NCBI GenBank assembly: GCA_020881915.1
Contig: JAJFPB010000001.1
Span: 4,402,001 to 4,466,000, forward strand
Reading direction: 5' to 3'
Length of the DNA stretch: 64,000 nt
Source: Paramyrothecium sp. XJ0827
Taxonomy: Eukaryota; Ascomycota; Sordariomycetes; Hypocreales; Stachybotryaceae
The notes beneath the pieces are model-generated. The model was not told the origin of the DNA. It made no database searches and saw only the letters and a program-made list of their open reading frames with translations. A program made the position numbers and the translations under genes. Position 1 is the stretch's first letter, and every line of letters begins with the position of its first letter. Shown here piece by piece: positions 1 through 11,153 of the stretch.

Positions 1-2881
1 TCTCGATTAGGCAACTTTCCCAGGGTACCTGGGTACTTGCTACCGGCCTGGCGATGGAGCTCGCAACCAACGTCTCAGTTGCTGTCATCGACCTTGCACC
101 TCTTCCAGAGCTTCGGGAGGTGTGGGGTTAACAAATGCTCCTCCACATTTCGACGGGGTGCTTTCTCCCATCAGGTTGTTGTGTCTGGAGGACGAAAATG
201 TAGTCGGGTCCAGAGAAAGGCTGTCGCAGGCTTCGTTGTCGCTGAGATGGGAGCTCTGAATCAACCGACCAAAAGTATTGAACCATTGAAACTGTACAGT
301 ACGTAAATCCTAGATCTCTACAGCTCTCTCGGTCTCCGAATAACCATGCAGCAATTGGGGCACCATCTTACAGCTCGATGTAGGCTCTTGGGCCGTAACG
401 TTCACTCAGCTCGATCCGAAGCTTTGCTTCCTCATCAACTGCACGCGGATAGGTGAGCGGCCAGACTGGCTGCCAACAGAAACTCTCCCGAATGCCACCC
501 CATCTCAGGATAGCCACGGCCCAGGAAAATCGATGGGTGGCACGAAATGCTTCAGCTGCTGCAATACTGGACAGCAGGGTGGGTTACAGGTAAGCAAGGT
601 ACCTTCGGAATATGCCAAGGTACGGCGAGTCGACGAATGTTTTTAAGTTGTTATTCATGCGGTCTGCGGCCCTTGTTCCATTGACATCATGACCTTGGCT
701 TCCAATCCAAGGTGAACGATTCATGCATGTTAATGAGAAATCCATTCTCGGTCGCTTTTCACCGATCGGCCGTCGTTGTCCAAGTTTCCAGTCACCTGCC
801 GCCCTGTTTCCTGATTGTGTCTTATCGGAAGGGTGCGGCAAGCTTGAACCGCCGAGCCTCCCCTAAATTGTCATGGAGGAGTCGATTCCGGCATGGGCAA
901 GGGCATGGGCATGGGCCAGAGCAAGACCGACACAGACACCGACACAGACACAGCTCGGTCGGCGGGGCCGACGGCTGGCCTCGAGCAGAAACTCAACTGC
1001 CACCCCTCCCCCATCCGTATGAACAACACCCCGTTCTCCTCTCAGCTAGAACGCTTCCGGCGACTCTAGCCCTCGAGTCGTTTGTTCGCAATGCCCACGT
1101 GAAGGAACGCATTGTCGAAACCGTTCCAGCACTCAGATGTCGACAATTGCGTTGCCCGCTCGGCCGTGGCTCACATCTATATTGCCTTCTCTAGTAGCCT
1201 CGGCCATAAAAAGTTCCGGGAATGCTTGCGCCATAGCTGGTCATTGGGTTAACTAAGGTTAGGTAGTGGCGGACTGGACCAGGGGGGTACACAGGTATTC
1301 CCCCAATGCTGCAGGCCAGCTCCTCGCCCCAGAGTCTTCAACTGTCTGGTGCTGTGCTACCGTGGCTTCAGCTCCACCCGGGGGCCTGCTGCAGGCTCTT
1401 CTGACCCAGTGGACGTCCAAGGGTTATCAAGGGAGGGGTGTGCAGGAAGCCCGAATTCCTACCATGTGGGCGCCATGCTTGAGTGAGATGGGAATGACTA
1501 GCATACGGGCCAGACGCACGCAGCCTTGCTTGGCCGCAGTGTGCGTAGCTGACAGGTCGACACACGTCCAACATGCCGTCCTTGCGTCTTCGTTGAAGCT
1601 TCCAAACCTTCTAATGCCGTTCAAAACCCCTGAAGCGTCCCACATGATCGAGGCCGCCTTGACCTTTTGAAAGTCCGGTCTTTTTACCAAGGCGGTGACC
1701 CCGCGGTCGCACCGCCTAGGGAATCATGCCATGTGGATCTCCTCGTCAACAGACTGGACTTAGCAAGGCCCAATCTCCATTGGAAAGGAGAGCTTGGAAG
1801 TCCCATTCACCGCAACTCGGAAGCTTGCCGATTGCATTGTGAAGCCTGACTCGACATCCAATGTACGGCCACTCGGTTGTTGACTGTTGCCTCGTGGGTG
1901 AAGCTATGGCACCATTGTCCTTCATATCGCGGCCATGCGTAACAACACGGAGGGAATTGAGGTCGATGCGAGAAATGGCGGACAACATGTGACCGAGCGT
2001 CCATGCTCGGATCACTCTCTACTTGATGCTCTACTCAATTTGACCATGCTTTTCGGCTGCCCGTCAATGCACCATGGTTCTACAGGCACAATAGCTCTTT
2101 GATGGAGCTTCCCCGTCGCCAGTTACGCCACAGGTTCATCCGATCGATCAATTGTGAGCATTGAGCGCAATGTCATCGTAAAGTGTAGCGCTATCCTCTT
2201 GTCGTGAAACCGGAATATACGGCAATCTCCTGTCTAGACTCCGTCACAATGCCAATATCCCATCGCCAACCTCCTGGTGTGACGCCACATGTCACACTTA
2301 TTGAGGCTACTGATCACGACTTCTACCGAAAACTGTCCCACCAACTACATTCTGGAAGGCTTACGAAATTGGTAGTAGTTGTGGATGAGGACTTGAAGGC
2401 AATCATTGAAGAAGGCTAAGCGCCGCAATACGTCTTGACCCTAACCGACGTCTATTGTCACGCCCTGCCTCTTCGGCTTGTGCAGAGCGGTGTAGTCCGC
2501 ATTACTCAAACGGATATCACATCGATCCAAGAATGACACCTCTTTTCTCGGTCATTAAATCTGAGTTCTGTTCTGCTGCTACGTGAACGTTGCTAAGCAA
2601 CAGGCAGACCGGTATCTCTCACTCTTGTTCTTGAAGTGGTTCCGTGTCCATACGTCGCAGGTGCTCAACCCCAGCGACTTCAAATCACTGAATTGCCATA
2701 TCAAGAAGCATGAGCAACACCCGAAGGATTAACGGTAAAGACGAGCCGGAGTTGTCCGTAGATTTCACAGATCTTGTGTTCTCACGAAGAGCAACCAACA
2801 ACCCAGTCAAGCATAAGCCTAGACCTGCGCAACATTACGCGGCCCTCGAACTCCTACACTCTCATTCTCTCCCAAACATCT
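1..2881. other. Gene-poor stretch at the left edge
   Basis: No open frame here has a recognisable domain, and none could be extended by plausible splicing. The stretch at 2710-2910 (66 codons from an ATG) and the frame at 2204-2419 (from GTG) are open but match nothing I know. The last few hundred bases are probably the 3' flank of the minus-strand EF-hand gene. Confidence 0.5.
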
Positions 2882-3929
2882 CTACTTTAACTGTTTTAGA
2901 ATCTCGCTGAGGAAATCCTCAAAGCTCAAGGTGATGTAGCCGTCGCGATCGTCGTCATACTTCTTGAAGACGTCCGTCATACGCTTCAGGGAGATGCAGC
3001 TCTGCACGAAGAGGTCAAAGCTCATGACGCCCTCGCCGCGCTTATCGTAGGTTCGGAAGATTAGCTCGACGAATTGAGGGCTGAGGCGGTAGCGGAAGGC
3101 CACAAGCGCGTTGCTAAACTCGGAGAGCGAGATGTTGCCGCTGCGGTCGGCATCGAAGCGATCGAAGAGGGTGCGCCACGACGCAAGGAAAGACCACAGA
3201 CCGCAGAACTCTTCGAAGCCAATGGTGCCACTCCTGTCAGAGTCGAACATGCGAATCATCATGCGGACTGTGTGAGGATCGAACGCGGTCCAGTCGCCAT
3301 TGACGAGGGCTGCGGAGAGCTCACGTTCCGAAAGCTGACCGGTGCCTGTAGGGAGGCCTTCTCGTCAATATGTGTATTCCTGATGCTGCACTAGGCAAGC
3401 GCAAGCAAACGTGTGTAGCTCGGGCAGGTAGAAACTCACCGTCCTTGTCTACGGCTCGGAATAGAGGCAGTAGCGAGGAATCCGCATTGCCGGAATCTGG
3501 TGCGGGCGAGGGAGGGGGTCGAGAGGAGGGAGGAGGGCGGTTGGAGGCAGTCGGCCGCGGGCCAGAAGCTGTGGGCGGCGGCGAGCCAAAGTTCGCCGGG
3601 CGCTGGTTCGCTTGGATGTGGTTGTAGGTATCTCTAGGAAGCGGAGGCGCAGCCTTCTCATATCGCGACTGTTGCGGCGCTTGCTGCGGAGGGGCGGGCG
3701 AGGATTTTCCCTTCTGCGCAAGGGCGCAAACACTGGTGAGTTCAAAAGGACAATGGAAGAGCTCTGGGCCGTTTATGGTATACGTACGGGATCAGGTTCG
3801 GCGAACCTTTGAGGTAGATTGTCGTGTTAGCTGATGGTTAGGAACCCCCCTCCCCTTGATGGCGGGGCATGAAGGCAGAGGAACTCACCTGGGCAAGGCA
3901 TCCGGGTCGAAGGGTCTGTTGTATGCCAT
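2882..3929 (-). CDS. PEF1: Penta-EF-hand calcium-binding protein (Pef1/ALG-2/peflin family)
   Basis: Four exons on the minus strand: 3929-3889, a 19-base microexon 3806-3788, 3713-3440 and 3345-2882, giving 265 residues. The N-terminal ~110 residues are Pro/Gln/Ala/Ser-rich, as in peflin and yeast Pef1. The rest carries five EF-hands: DKDGTGQLSERE, DSDRSGTIGFEE, DADRSGNISLSE, a degenerate DKRGEGVMSFDL and DDDRDGYITLSFED. PEF proteins dimerise through the fifth hand and act in Ca2+-dependent membrane or ER-exit and bud-site functions; the role here is inferred from the family. The microexon is required: without it the Pro-rich exon is out of phase with the start exon. The start at 3929 is the only ATG giving the short N-terminus MAYNRPFDPDALPR. 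Family assignment is firm; the exact first two exons are a little less certain. Confidence 0.88.
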
Positions 3930-5620
3930 CTTGGAGGGAGAATGCGTCGAGGACGAGTGTGACGGCTTAGGGAGAGATAGAATCCAGGACCAGAAAAGGG
4001 GACGTGATCCTACGAGGAGAGTTGGCGGGAGCTGACTTGGCGGATATCGGGCTGTGACAGAGACGGGCGCTGGTCTAAGGTACCTTAACGTCTGGATGGA
4101 TTGGCGCGGGGCTGTCGCAATTGGCTGCTTTCGGACACCAAGGTAGGCCAAAGCTTCAACATCAGGTGTGGGATACAAAGGATTTCTGTTGACGGCGGCC
4201 CTCGAGGGACTATCTATATAGCAAGGAGAGCGAACTAGATAAGCTGTGGCTGACCAGGAAAATTCACTTTCATTTTTATTTTTATTTTCCCCTTGAGAGA
4301 TGGCCAGGTGGCCCGACGTCGCGGGACCAAGGCCGACTCGCGGGTCAACGGGTCGTGGGAAAGGGTCGGACGGGCTTCGAGAAGGGCTTCGGTCCCTGCC
4401 GTGCTTGCGAATAATGGGCGGTCCGAAAAATGGGTTGCCAAGCCGCTGCCGCCCAACCCAAGGTTACAAGTCTGGCAATGGCTCCCGGGGGCCCCTGAAA
4501 TCGTTTCCCTGTTGTGGTGCGCGTATGGCACGCAGCACCGGCGGCAGTGCGGTGCCCTTGCGGTGCCTTGCGGTGGAGGAGGAGGGGCAGCTTTTGCGCA
4601 AGTGTGCTATTTCTGGGGACTAACGTAATGTGAGGCTGGCGGTAGGAAGGGCGCCGGGGGAGACTGGGGGTCATTTCAAAGCACGACCAAAGGTCCCGTA
4701 GCGGTCTTTGATGTCGATTCTTTTACGAAGCAATACGCGGAACTTGCGAGAGCGAAATGTGGCTATGGGTCCCTGGAGAGATATAAACGCGCACTGAAGT
4801 CAAGAAGTTCTTTTGAATGCTCCCCACTGCTTGCGCTACAGCAGCTGCCTTGGCTCTCAGGTAAAGTATCTCTAGCTAAAAAGGTGTCGAATGATCGGTA
4901 TGATAGATGCTGGTCAAACGAAAGCCCGTTCCAGGAGCGACGGACCCCAACGGAATTTGCTTCCCAGGAACAACGAAGACCACCACCTCCTTGGTATCCG
5001 TTGTGACATGCTGTGAGACCCGTATCTCGACGCCGCCCCAGCTCTCTAGGCTACCCACCTCTAACTTGGAAGCACCCTACGGCACTCCTAGCCGGCTGGG
5101 TCTAGCGCTGGCCAACGGCTTGTCTGGTGGATGTGCTACGCAAGCATGCTGTATCTGCCTTTGAGCGCCAGTGGTTGTGTACCTAACCTAACTCTGGTAT
5201 TGTTGCCATCCAAGCGTCCCGGAAGCCTGAACCACCCCTGTGAAGATACCCGAGCCAGTGCAAAGTTGCCTATATCACGCAAGGTGTTGATGATTCAACT
5301 ACAGTCGCCGAGCACGTCAAGTCCATCTCGCGACCATTGCGCGACATCAGCCGTATTTCATTTTCTCATTGCCCTGTGTCCTAATCCTGTAATTCGAGTT
5401 TCGTATGCCTTGAAAAGAAAATTATTTCTACAACAGCTCGTGGTAGGCGGCTGAGGCTCAGCCCGCTGCCAATTGTATCGTCTATTCTCCACCATGCTCT
5501 CAGACTTCTCAACGCGTGGATTACTCATTGCCCAGTTCCTCAACTCGACGAAACACGTCACCGGTCCTTTGACTTCCCTTTTCGCGCAGCAAAACAGTTC
5601 CCTTTCTACCCACGTCGACC
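3930..5620. other. Divergent intergenic region (PEF1 / ChaC promoters)
   Basis: This lies between the starts of the minus-strand PEF gene and the plus-strand ChaC gene. Overlapping frames of about 100 codons around 4235-4674 occur on both strands, are GC-rich and look like chance frames. No RNA gene or repeat was recognised. Confidence 0.5.
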
Positions 5621-6606
5621 ATGGCTGATACGACGGCCCCCGAGGAATTCTGGTTATACGGTTACGGGTAATGTTCCCTGGGACCCAGGACCCAACCCGC
5701 CCACTGCTGAGGTTATATATCTGTTTTGTAGAAGCTTGATTTGGAAGCCTCCTCCTCATTTCGGTATGCCATGTGGCCAGCACCATGGAAAGATGGCAGG
5801 AATATGTCCAGTACATACATCTGACACTGGATGATAGATCGGCGTGTCCCCGGCTGGGTTACCGGCTACGTGAGACGCTTCTGGCAGGTTTGTACTTGAT
5901 TGTCCCTTTCCATACGCTCACCTCCGGCTTCTCACTTGATCGCATCTCTTACCAACAATCCCTCTCACGCAGGCTAGGTACGCGCTTCACCGCTTCCGCG
6001 GCTCTTCTGACATGGGAAGGCCCGCTGACTAACGCTGCGCTCTTCAGCGAGGACCACAGAGGAACACCAGAGGCCCCCGGCCGCGTCGTCACGCTCATCG
6101 AGCGGTCGTTCTGGGAGCAGCTAACGGACCACCATGACTCCGCCCCGGACAGGGTATGGGGCGTCGCCTACCGCATCACCCCGGAGAGGGTGGCCGAGGT
6201 CAAGGAGTACCTGGACATCCGCGAGATCAACGGCTACACCATCCACTACGAGCCCTTCCACCCGGCGGACGGCTCCCCGCCGATACGCACCCTCGTCTAC
6301 ATCGGCACCCCGGGAAACGAGCAGTTCGTCGGCCCCCAGGACCCGCAGGAGCTCGCCCGGCACATCAGCAGGTCCCGCGGGCCCAGCGGCCTCAACAAGG
6401 ACTACCTCTTCGGCCTGGAGAAGGCGCTGGATGAGCTGAGCCCCGAGAGCGGCGACGTCCACGTGAGCGACCTGGCCAACCGCGTGAGGGCTCTGGAGCG
6501 GGACGCTTCAGAGACCGAAAAGGTCCCGCAGGCGCCCCACGCCTCGGACGCGGCGTTCCATCAGCAGTCGAGCACGACGGAGGCAGAGGAGATAGAGAAG
6601 GCATGA
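5621..6606 (+). CDS. ChaC-like glutathione-specific gamma-glutamylcyclotransferase
   Basis: Cytosolic enzyme of the ChaC family, which cleaves glutathione to 5-oxoproline and Cys-Gly. Predicted exons: 5621-5667, 5732-5763, 5838-5887, a 5-base microexon 5973-5977 and 6048-6606, giving 230 residues. The joined N-terminus reads EFWLYGYGSLIWKPPPHFD, the family nucleotide-fold signature YGSLIW, followed by RRVPGWVTGYVRRFWQ, then ASEDHRGTPEAPGRVVTLI. The probable catalytic Glu lies in the segment VKEYLDIREINGY. Skipping the microexon (GCTAG) or reading through either flanking intron gives a frameshift or stop, while including it restores the conserved FWQAS-DHRGTP block. The C-terminal ~50 residues are charged and variable. 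The gene stands alone, with an 11-base repeat in its 3' flank. The yeast counterpart is Gcg1. Confidence 0.88.
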
Positions 6607-7130
6607 CGGACCAGATATGCTGCCAAGGTCCTCAACGAAATGAACCCTGGCTGGCTACACCACCGCATCAGTGTTCAAACCAACCCACTCCCACAGCATC
6701 GGCAACAACCCGAGCAGCGCCCTCATGCATGAAATAGAAGTTAGAGCATAAACGTGGTCCTTTCCGTCGGTACCACCTCCGTGGTAGTGACTCCAAGTTG
6801 GTGCCTTGGGTTGAGCACATCATCACAGACTTGGCGCTCAGAGTAGAAGGAAATCATTTGATTTTGAAAATAGATGAAAGACCTCATGAAAGCCTCATGA
6901 AAGCCTCATGAAACTGACGCGACCTGATTGTCCCTCGAGAGTCCCCAGCTCGAGCGTTCCTTGTTGCACTACAGACGGGAACCCTCTGGTCCCTTGACCG
7001 AACGAAGTGAAAATCTCATGCCGTTAACGACAAAAGCCCCCAAACACCTTTCCTTGCCTGCGGTCTCGATCCACTAGTTTTCCTGCGGGCCCTCGATTCC
7101 TGATCATCGGTCCTCATAACATCAAGCGCA
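6607..7130. other. Convergent 3' flanks of ChaC and RRM genes
   Basis: Tail-to-tail spacer between the plus-strand ChaC gene and the minus-strand RRM gene. It contains a short tandem repeat at 6882-6914 and otherwise nothing recognisable. Confidence 0.5.
6882..6914. repeat. 11-base tandem repeat, three copies
   Basis: The unit CCTCATGAAAG occurs three times in direct succession in the 3' flank of the ChaC gene, the last copy ending AAAC. It lies outside coding sequence. Confidence 0.8.
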
Positions 7131-8002
7131 TCAGTATCCGTTACCGCCTTGCGGGTGGTGAGGTTGCTGCTGCTGAGAGGGGTCTCCGTAGCCGTACATG
7201 GGTTGGCCGTATCCTAAAATCGCTCGTTAGCGGCTCGTTCATCGCCAATCGCTCAACGCTGGTGTCTCGGACGAGGCCGTACCGGGTTGTTGAGGCGGTG
7301 GCGCCCCGTAACCCCCGGGCTGCGCATAACCCTGTCCGTAAGGCTGCTGCTGCTGCTGCTGCTGCCCGCCGTAAGAACCGGCTCCAGAATACCCAGACTG
7401 CTGGCCGAACTGGCCTGGAGCGCCTCCGCCGTAGCCTCCGCGGCCGCCTCCGTAGGAGCCACCTCCCCTGCCGCCACCGAAGCCACCACCACCGCGGGGC
7501 CCGCTGTCTGAGGCCTTGTCCACGCGGATCGTTCTGCCATCGAACCTTGACAATGTAGATTTAGCAAATGGGATTTTTTTTTTTTTTTCGTTTTCCAAAC
7601 CCAAGACAGTGGGTAAAGCTTTTGCGATGGGGCAGACTCACTCGACGTTGTTCATCGCGGTCATGGCATTGTGTGCGTCACCTTCCTGGCTGAATCGCAC
7701 AAAGCCGAAGCCACGGCTACGTCCTGTGTCACGATCCTTGACCACCACCTGCGTTGGAGAGATCGGGTTAGACTCATCTGATGCAACGTGATGCGGTGTC
7801 ACAGACATCCAAAAAGGCGAATGAAGGGTAGGGTATATATGATGCACTCACTGCTTCTTCGACTGGACCAAACTCCTCAAACTTTTGCCGAAGAGTGCCC
7901 TCCTCGGTGTGCCATGCAAGGCCGCTATGTCCAACGATCAGCGACGGGGAACGCCAAGTAAACAGTCGACAAGGTCGCTTACCCAATAAAGAGCTTAGAC
8001 AT
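7131..8002 (-). CDS. Glycine-rich RNA-binding protein with one RRM
   Basis: Five exons: 8002-7983, 7924-7852, 7748-7642, 7545-7283 and 7213-7131, giving 181 residues. Residues 1-80 form a single RRM with RNP2 LFIGGL and RNP1 RGFGFVRF. The remainder is Gly-rich ([16 protein letters not shown]) with a run of seven Gln encoded by a CAG/CTG-type repeat, ending in [14 protein letters not shown]. This is the architecture of small glycine-rich RNA-binding proteins (plant GRP7, animal CIRBP/RBM3, fungal homologues), which bind RNA and often respond to cold or stress; that role is inferred. The low-complexity tail suggests condensate-type behaviour. The first exon is only 20 bases (MSKLFIG). The 59-base A-rich/T-rich third intron includes a 15-T run on the plus strand. 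Splicing is phase-consistent throughout. Confidence 0.9.
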
Positions 8003-11000
8003 TATGAGTGCTAAGAAGCGTCTGTGAACGCGCGAACTGGTCGATATGTGCTTCAGCTACTGCCTGAGGGTGCATAAGTCAGCTATAAGAAAGGGCATGT
8101 GTGGGCTTGTCGATGGGTGATGGGCAGAAGCCAATCTCCAAATGCTGTCGATCATGGCTGATGGTTCCGTCACCTTAGGCTGCCTCTCCCCGCGTCACTC
8201 ACCTCACGGCAAGCAAAACCGGGAGCGCAACCAACATTAGCCAGGGGGAAAGGGGGGGGGGGCAAAGGTGATCGCGCCAACGCACATGGGGGTCACAGCA
8301 CATGCAGCGGATGAAAGTAAAGCAGGATGATGCAGAGGCATCTGGGGGAAAAGGCAGACATGGGCGGCGCAAATGAGATGGGTGGTATTCGTACCTCTTC
8401 CGATCAGTGGACTGAAAAACAGGGCCGAAAATTGGTTTTGCGAAGCGAGGGGGGAAATGTGATGTGATGCAGAACTGGAAATGACCGCTAACAACAAGCT
8501 CCAACAAAGGTAGAAACTTGAGTTGTGCCGTGGTGCGCTAGTCGAGAGATCAACCGGGCTTTCGCCTTGGGCGGGTGGCTGCGTGACTAACAACTCAGCG
8601 AGCGGCCCAGTATTTTCCGGGGGCAAGAGGGAGGGAAAAGTGGTGATTTTGGTTGATCGTTGCTTGGGCTTCGTTTGTCAATGATTCACAGACTCAAGTG
8701 CCGACGTCGTTATTGGTAGAGACGGAAGATCTAAACCAGATGAGTGCTGGGCAGAGGAAGTGACGTGGAAGTGAAGAGACGGACCACAGTGCAGTGGGAA
8801 AGGTTTGATCCGGCCTACAGTATGATCGACTTGATCCTGTTGGGAGGCAAGACCCGACTGGATTTCATGCGATTCTTATATACGGCCATGAGCCGAACTC
8901 ATGAAGCTCAGTCTCCGTGATTCAGGGTCCCTGGTCAGATCAAGCGAAGCGAACTCGGGCATTGGCACGCACACTACGGCTTCTCACATGCGGACCGCGC
9001 AAACGTCCCCTTGTCTCGAAAAGCAAACGCAAACGCATGCACGATGCAGCTTGGCTAGTCTGGTTCCTGGGAATGACGGCATGGAGGCGCGGGGCTTGCA
9101 TCTCAAAACGTGTATTAAACGGGTAGAGTAATGGGTAAGGGGTGGGCCATGAAGAGCGAGGAGCTCGTGGTTGGAGCCCAAGGAGCCCAAGGGGGCATTA
9201 GCCTCGCGACAAGCTTTCTGGACGACGCATGCTCCACGCAATCCGCATCGCTTCCTGCATAACAACAAGGCACGGTATCTGGTGAGTATCCCATGCTTTT
9301 GCTGCATTGCCTTCTTGAACTCCGCCTGGCTCGGCTTGTTTGTTTTTCGTCCCCTTTGCCAGCCCGATGATTCGTCTGTTGCCACTCGAATCCGGGCTTC
9401 CCCCTACCCGTTGTTCGCCGTACCGTTCATCGTTGAGATGTGCCGCTTGCCTTAATGAGGAGGCAGGGTTTAAAGTGCTGCATGTGCTTCTGGGGCAAGG
9501 ATCCAGACCTTCGGTGCCACTCACCCACCCTGAGGGAAGCCCAACGCCAATCCGAGCATCGCAATTCTGTCCGCCCATGTCCGCCGAGTGATATTCAAAT
9601 CTTGATCGCAGGCATTGTCCAAATGTGCCTCTCGCAAACGAGCCCTTTCAGGCAATCTTCAGCCGACAGGCTACCTTGTTGCGAAGCCCCTGAAGCATCC
9701 GAGGGAGGGTTCTTTGTTCCCCCCTCTCTAGCCCCTCCCAATCTCTCACATGTCGTGTCGGAGGTCGAGGTGCGCATCCGCTTTTTTCCGCTCCCTTCTC
9801 TACTTAGTGACGAGTCGACGACATTCAGATTGGCCGCCCTCGCTGCGAGGTCGTCCAAAAATATCCCAAGCAAGTGACTCGCCCTGCAGCTCGTTGATCA
9901 AACACAGGGTTTGAACTGGTGGACAATGTTTTTGCCAGGCCCGTCGGCGACTAGGTTCGATGACTGTGGGGCATCCGTGGGCATGCCTCGTGGCTTCAGA
10001 TAGATAGCTTGGCCCCCCGGGAGGTGGAGTGACGAGCACCTGTTTGCTGCTGTTTCCTTCTTGTTTCCTACCCATGTGCTTTCTGCTATGGCTGCAGCCG
10101 CAGTGAGATGGAACGGGAACCGCCCAGCGCAGCGTATAGCCGACGTTATCGTTGCATTTGCTCGCCGCCAAGTTCTGCCACAAAATGGCATACCACGTTA
10201 CGACAGGTGCACGATCATGACTGGGGCTGGCACCGAAGCTGCGGGCCACCCGTCGCGCATGGTTGCCTTTTAGGGTACCGAAATAGTAGCTTCCCCAGAT
10301 CTGCCCCATTGCATGTGTTACCATGGGATAGCTGCTATAGCCTCCTGGCGGCTTGTGCTTGTGCATGGCAAATGCATGCATGCACGGCTCCAGATCTGGC
10401 ATTCACCCCATGCTAATTCATGCGCTCCGAACGACGTCCAGGATCTTGCACATCCCCTACATGGGGGTTTCCGTGGGAGGCCTTCGAGCCCATCACATTC
10501 CCGATCATGCTGCAGGTGCACGCAGCGACGCGATGCTCGTCAAGGTTTGGAACATGATGACTGTGTCGGCAGACCCCAGGCTGTCAATCAATATGCGGCA
10601 TCAACCTGGCCTTGTATGAAACTTGAGGCAACAGGGCTGAGCTGTCATCCCGAAGTCGGCCCACGGCCACGGGAGACGAGGGGAGACAACCGAGCGTGAC
10701 GAGGCGGCTATGCTTCTATTCTAGGCAATGCCTTTCTATCCCGAACTTGGAAAGCCTGGAATATAGTGAGTTGTTTTCTCTCGACACCACATTTGTGTCG
10801 GAAGCTCCTCATCGCCAAGGCCAAGGCCAGGGACTTGTACGCTCGAAACGTGTGCCATGAAAGCGGGCGCGTGGAGATGGAGACGCAACCATTTATCCTT
10901 GCCACCGAGTTCATCTAATGGCTCAACTATGGATCGAAATGCCCAGGGTCATGCGGAGCAATGGTCCTCATTCGAAAGAACGATTCGAGTTGACAGTCTG

Positions 11001-11153
11001 CCCGACCACGGCTCGCTTTTAGTCTTCGGAATCATTGGGAACCACTAGACGAGTGTTCTAGCTCATTCAGTAGCTCGCCCAACCTTCGATCGGCGTTCCG
11101 TAGACTGTGATGATATTTGGCAATGAAGCAGGTAGAATCTAGAGACGGGACAA
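8003..11153. other. 3.1 kb intergenic region without recognisable genes
   Basis: This lies upstream of the minus-strand RRM gene and upstream of the plus-strand gene at 11154. Several 90-200 codon frames overlap on opposite strands (for example 9198-9578 and 9800-10402 minus), but none has a domain, a conserved-looking composition or a splice continuation. I see no RNA gene. A long promoter, an untranslated leader or a non-coding transcript are all possible. Confidence 0.5.

Noticed and set aside
2204..2910. Open frames at 2204-2419 and 2710-2910 as genes
   Set aside because: The first starts at GTG, both are short, and neither has a domain or splice continuation; they are probably 3' flank of the EF-hand gene.
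4235..4674. Overlapping ~100-codon frames on both strands
   Set aside because: GC-rich chance frames in three phases with no domain, lying in a divergent promoter region.
6121..6604. Several long frames on both strands inside the ChaC last exon
   Set aside because: Shadows of a GC-rich coding exon; only the frame carrying the ChaC motifs is meaningful.
9198..10699. Frames of 90-200 codons in the spacer before 11154
   Set aside because: Opposite-strand frames overlap one another, with high Cys/Arg/Trp content typical of non-coding translation.
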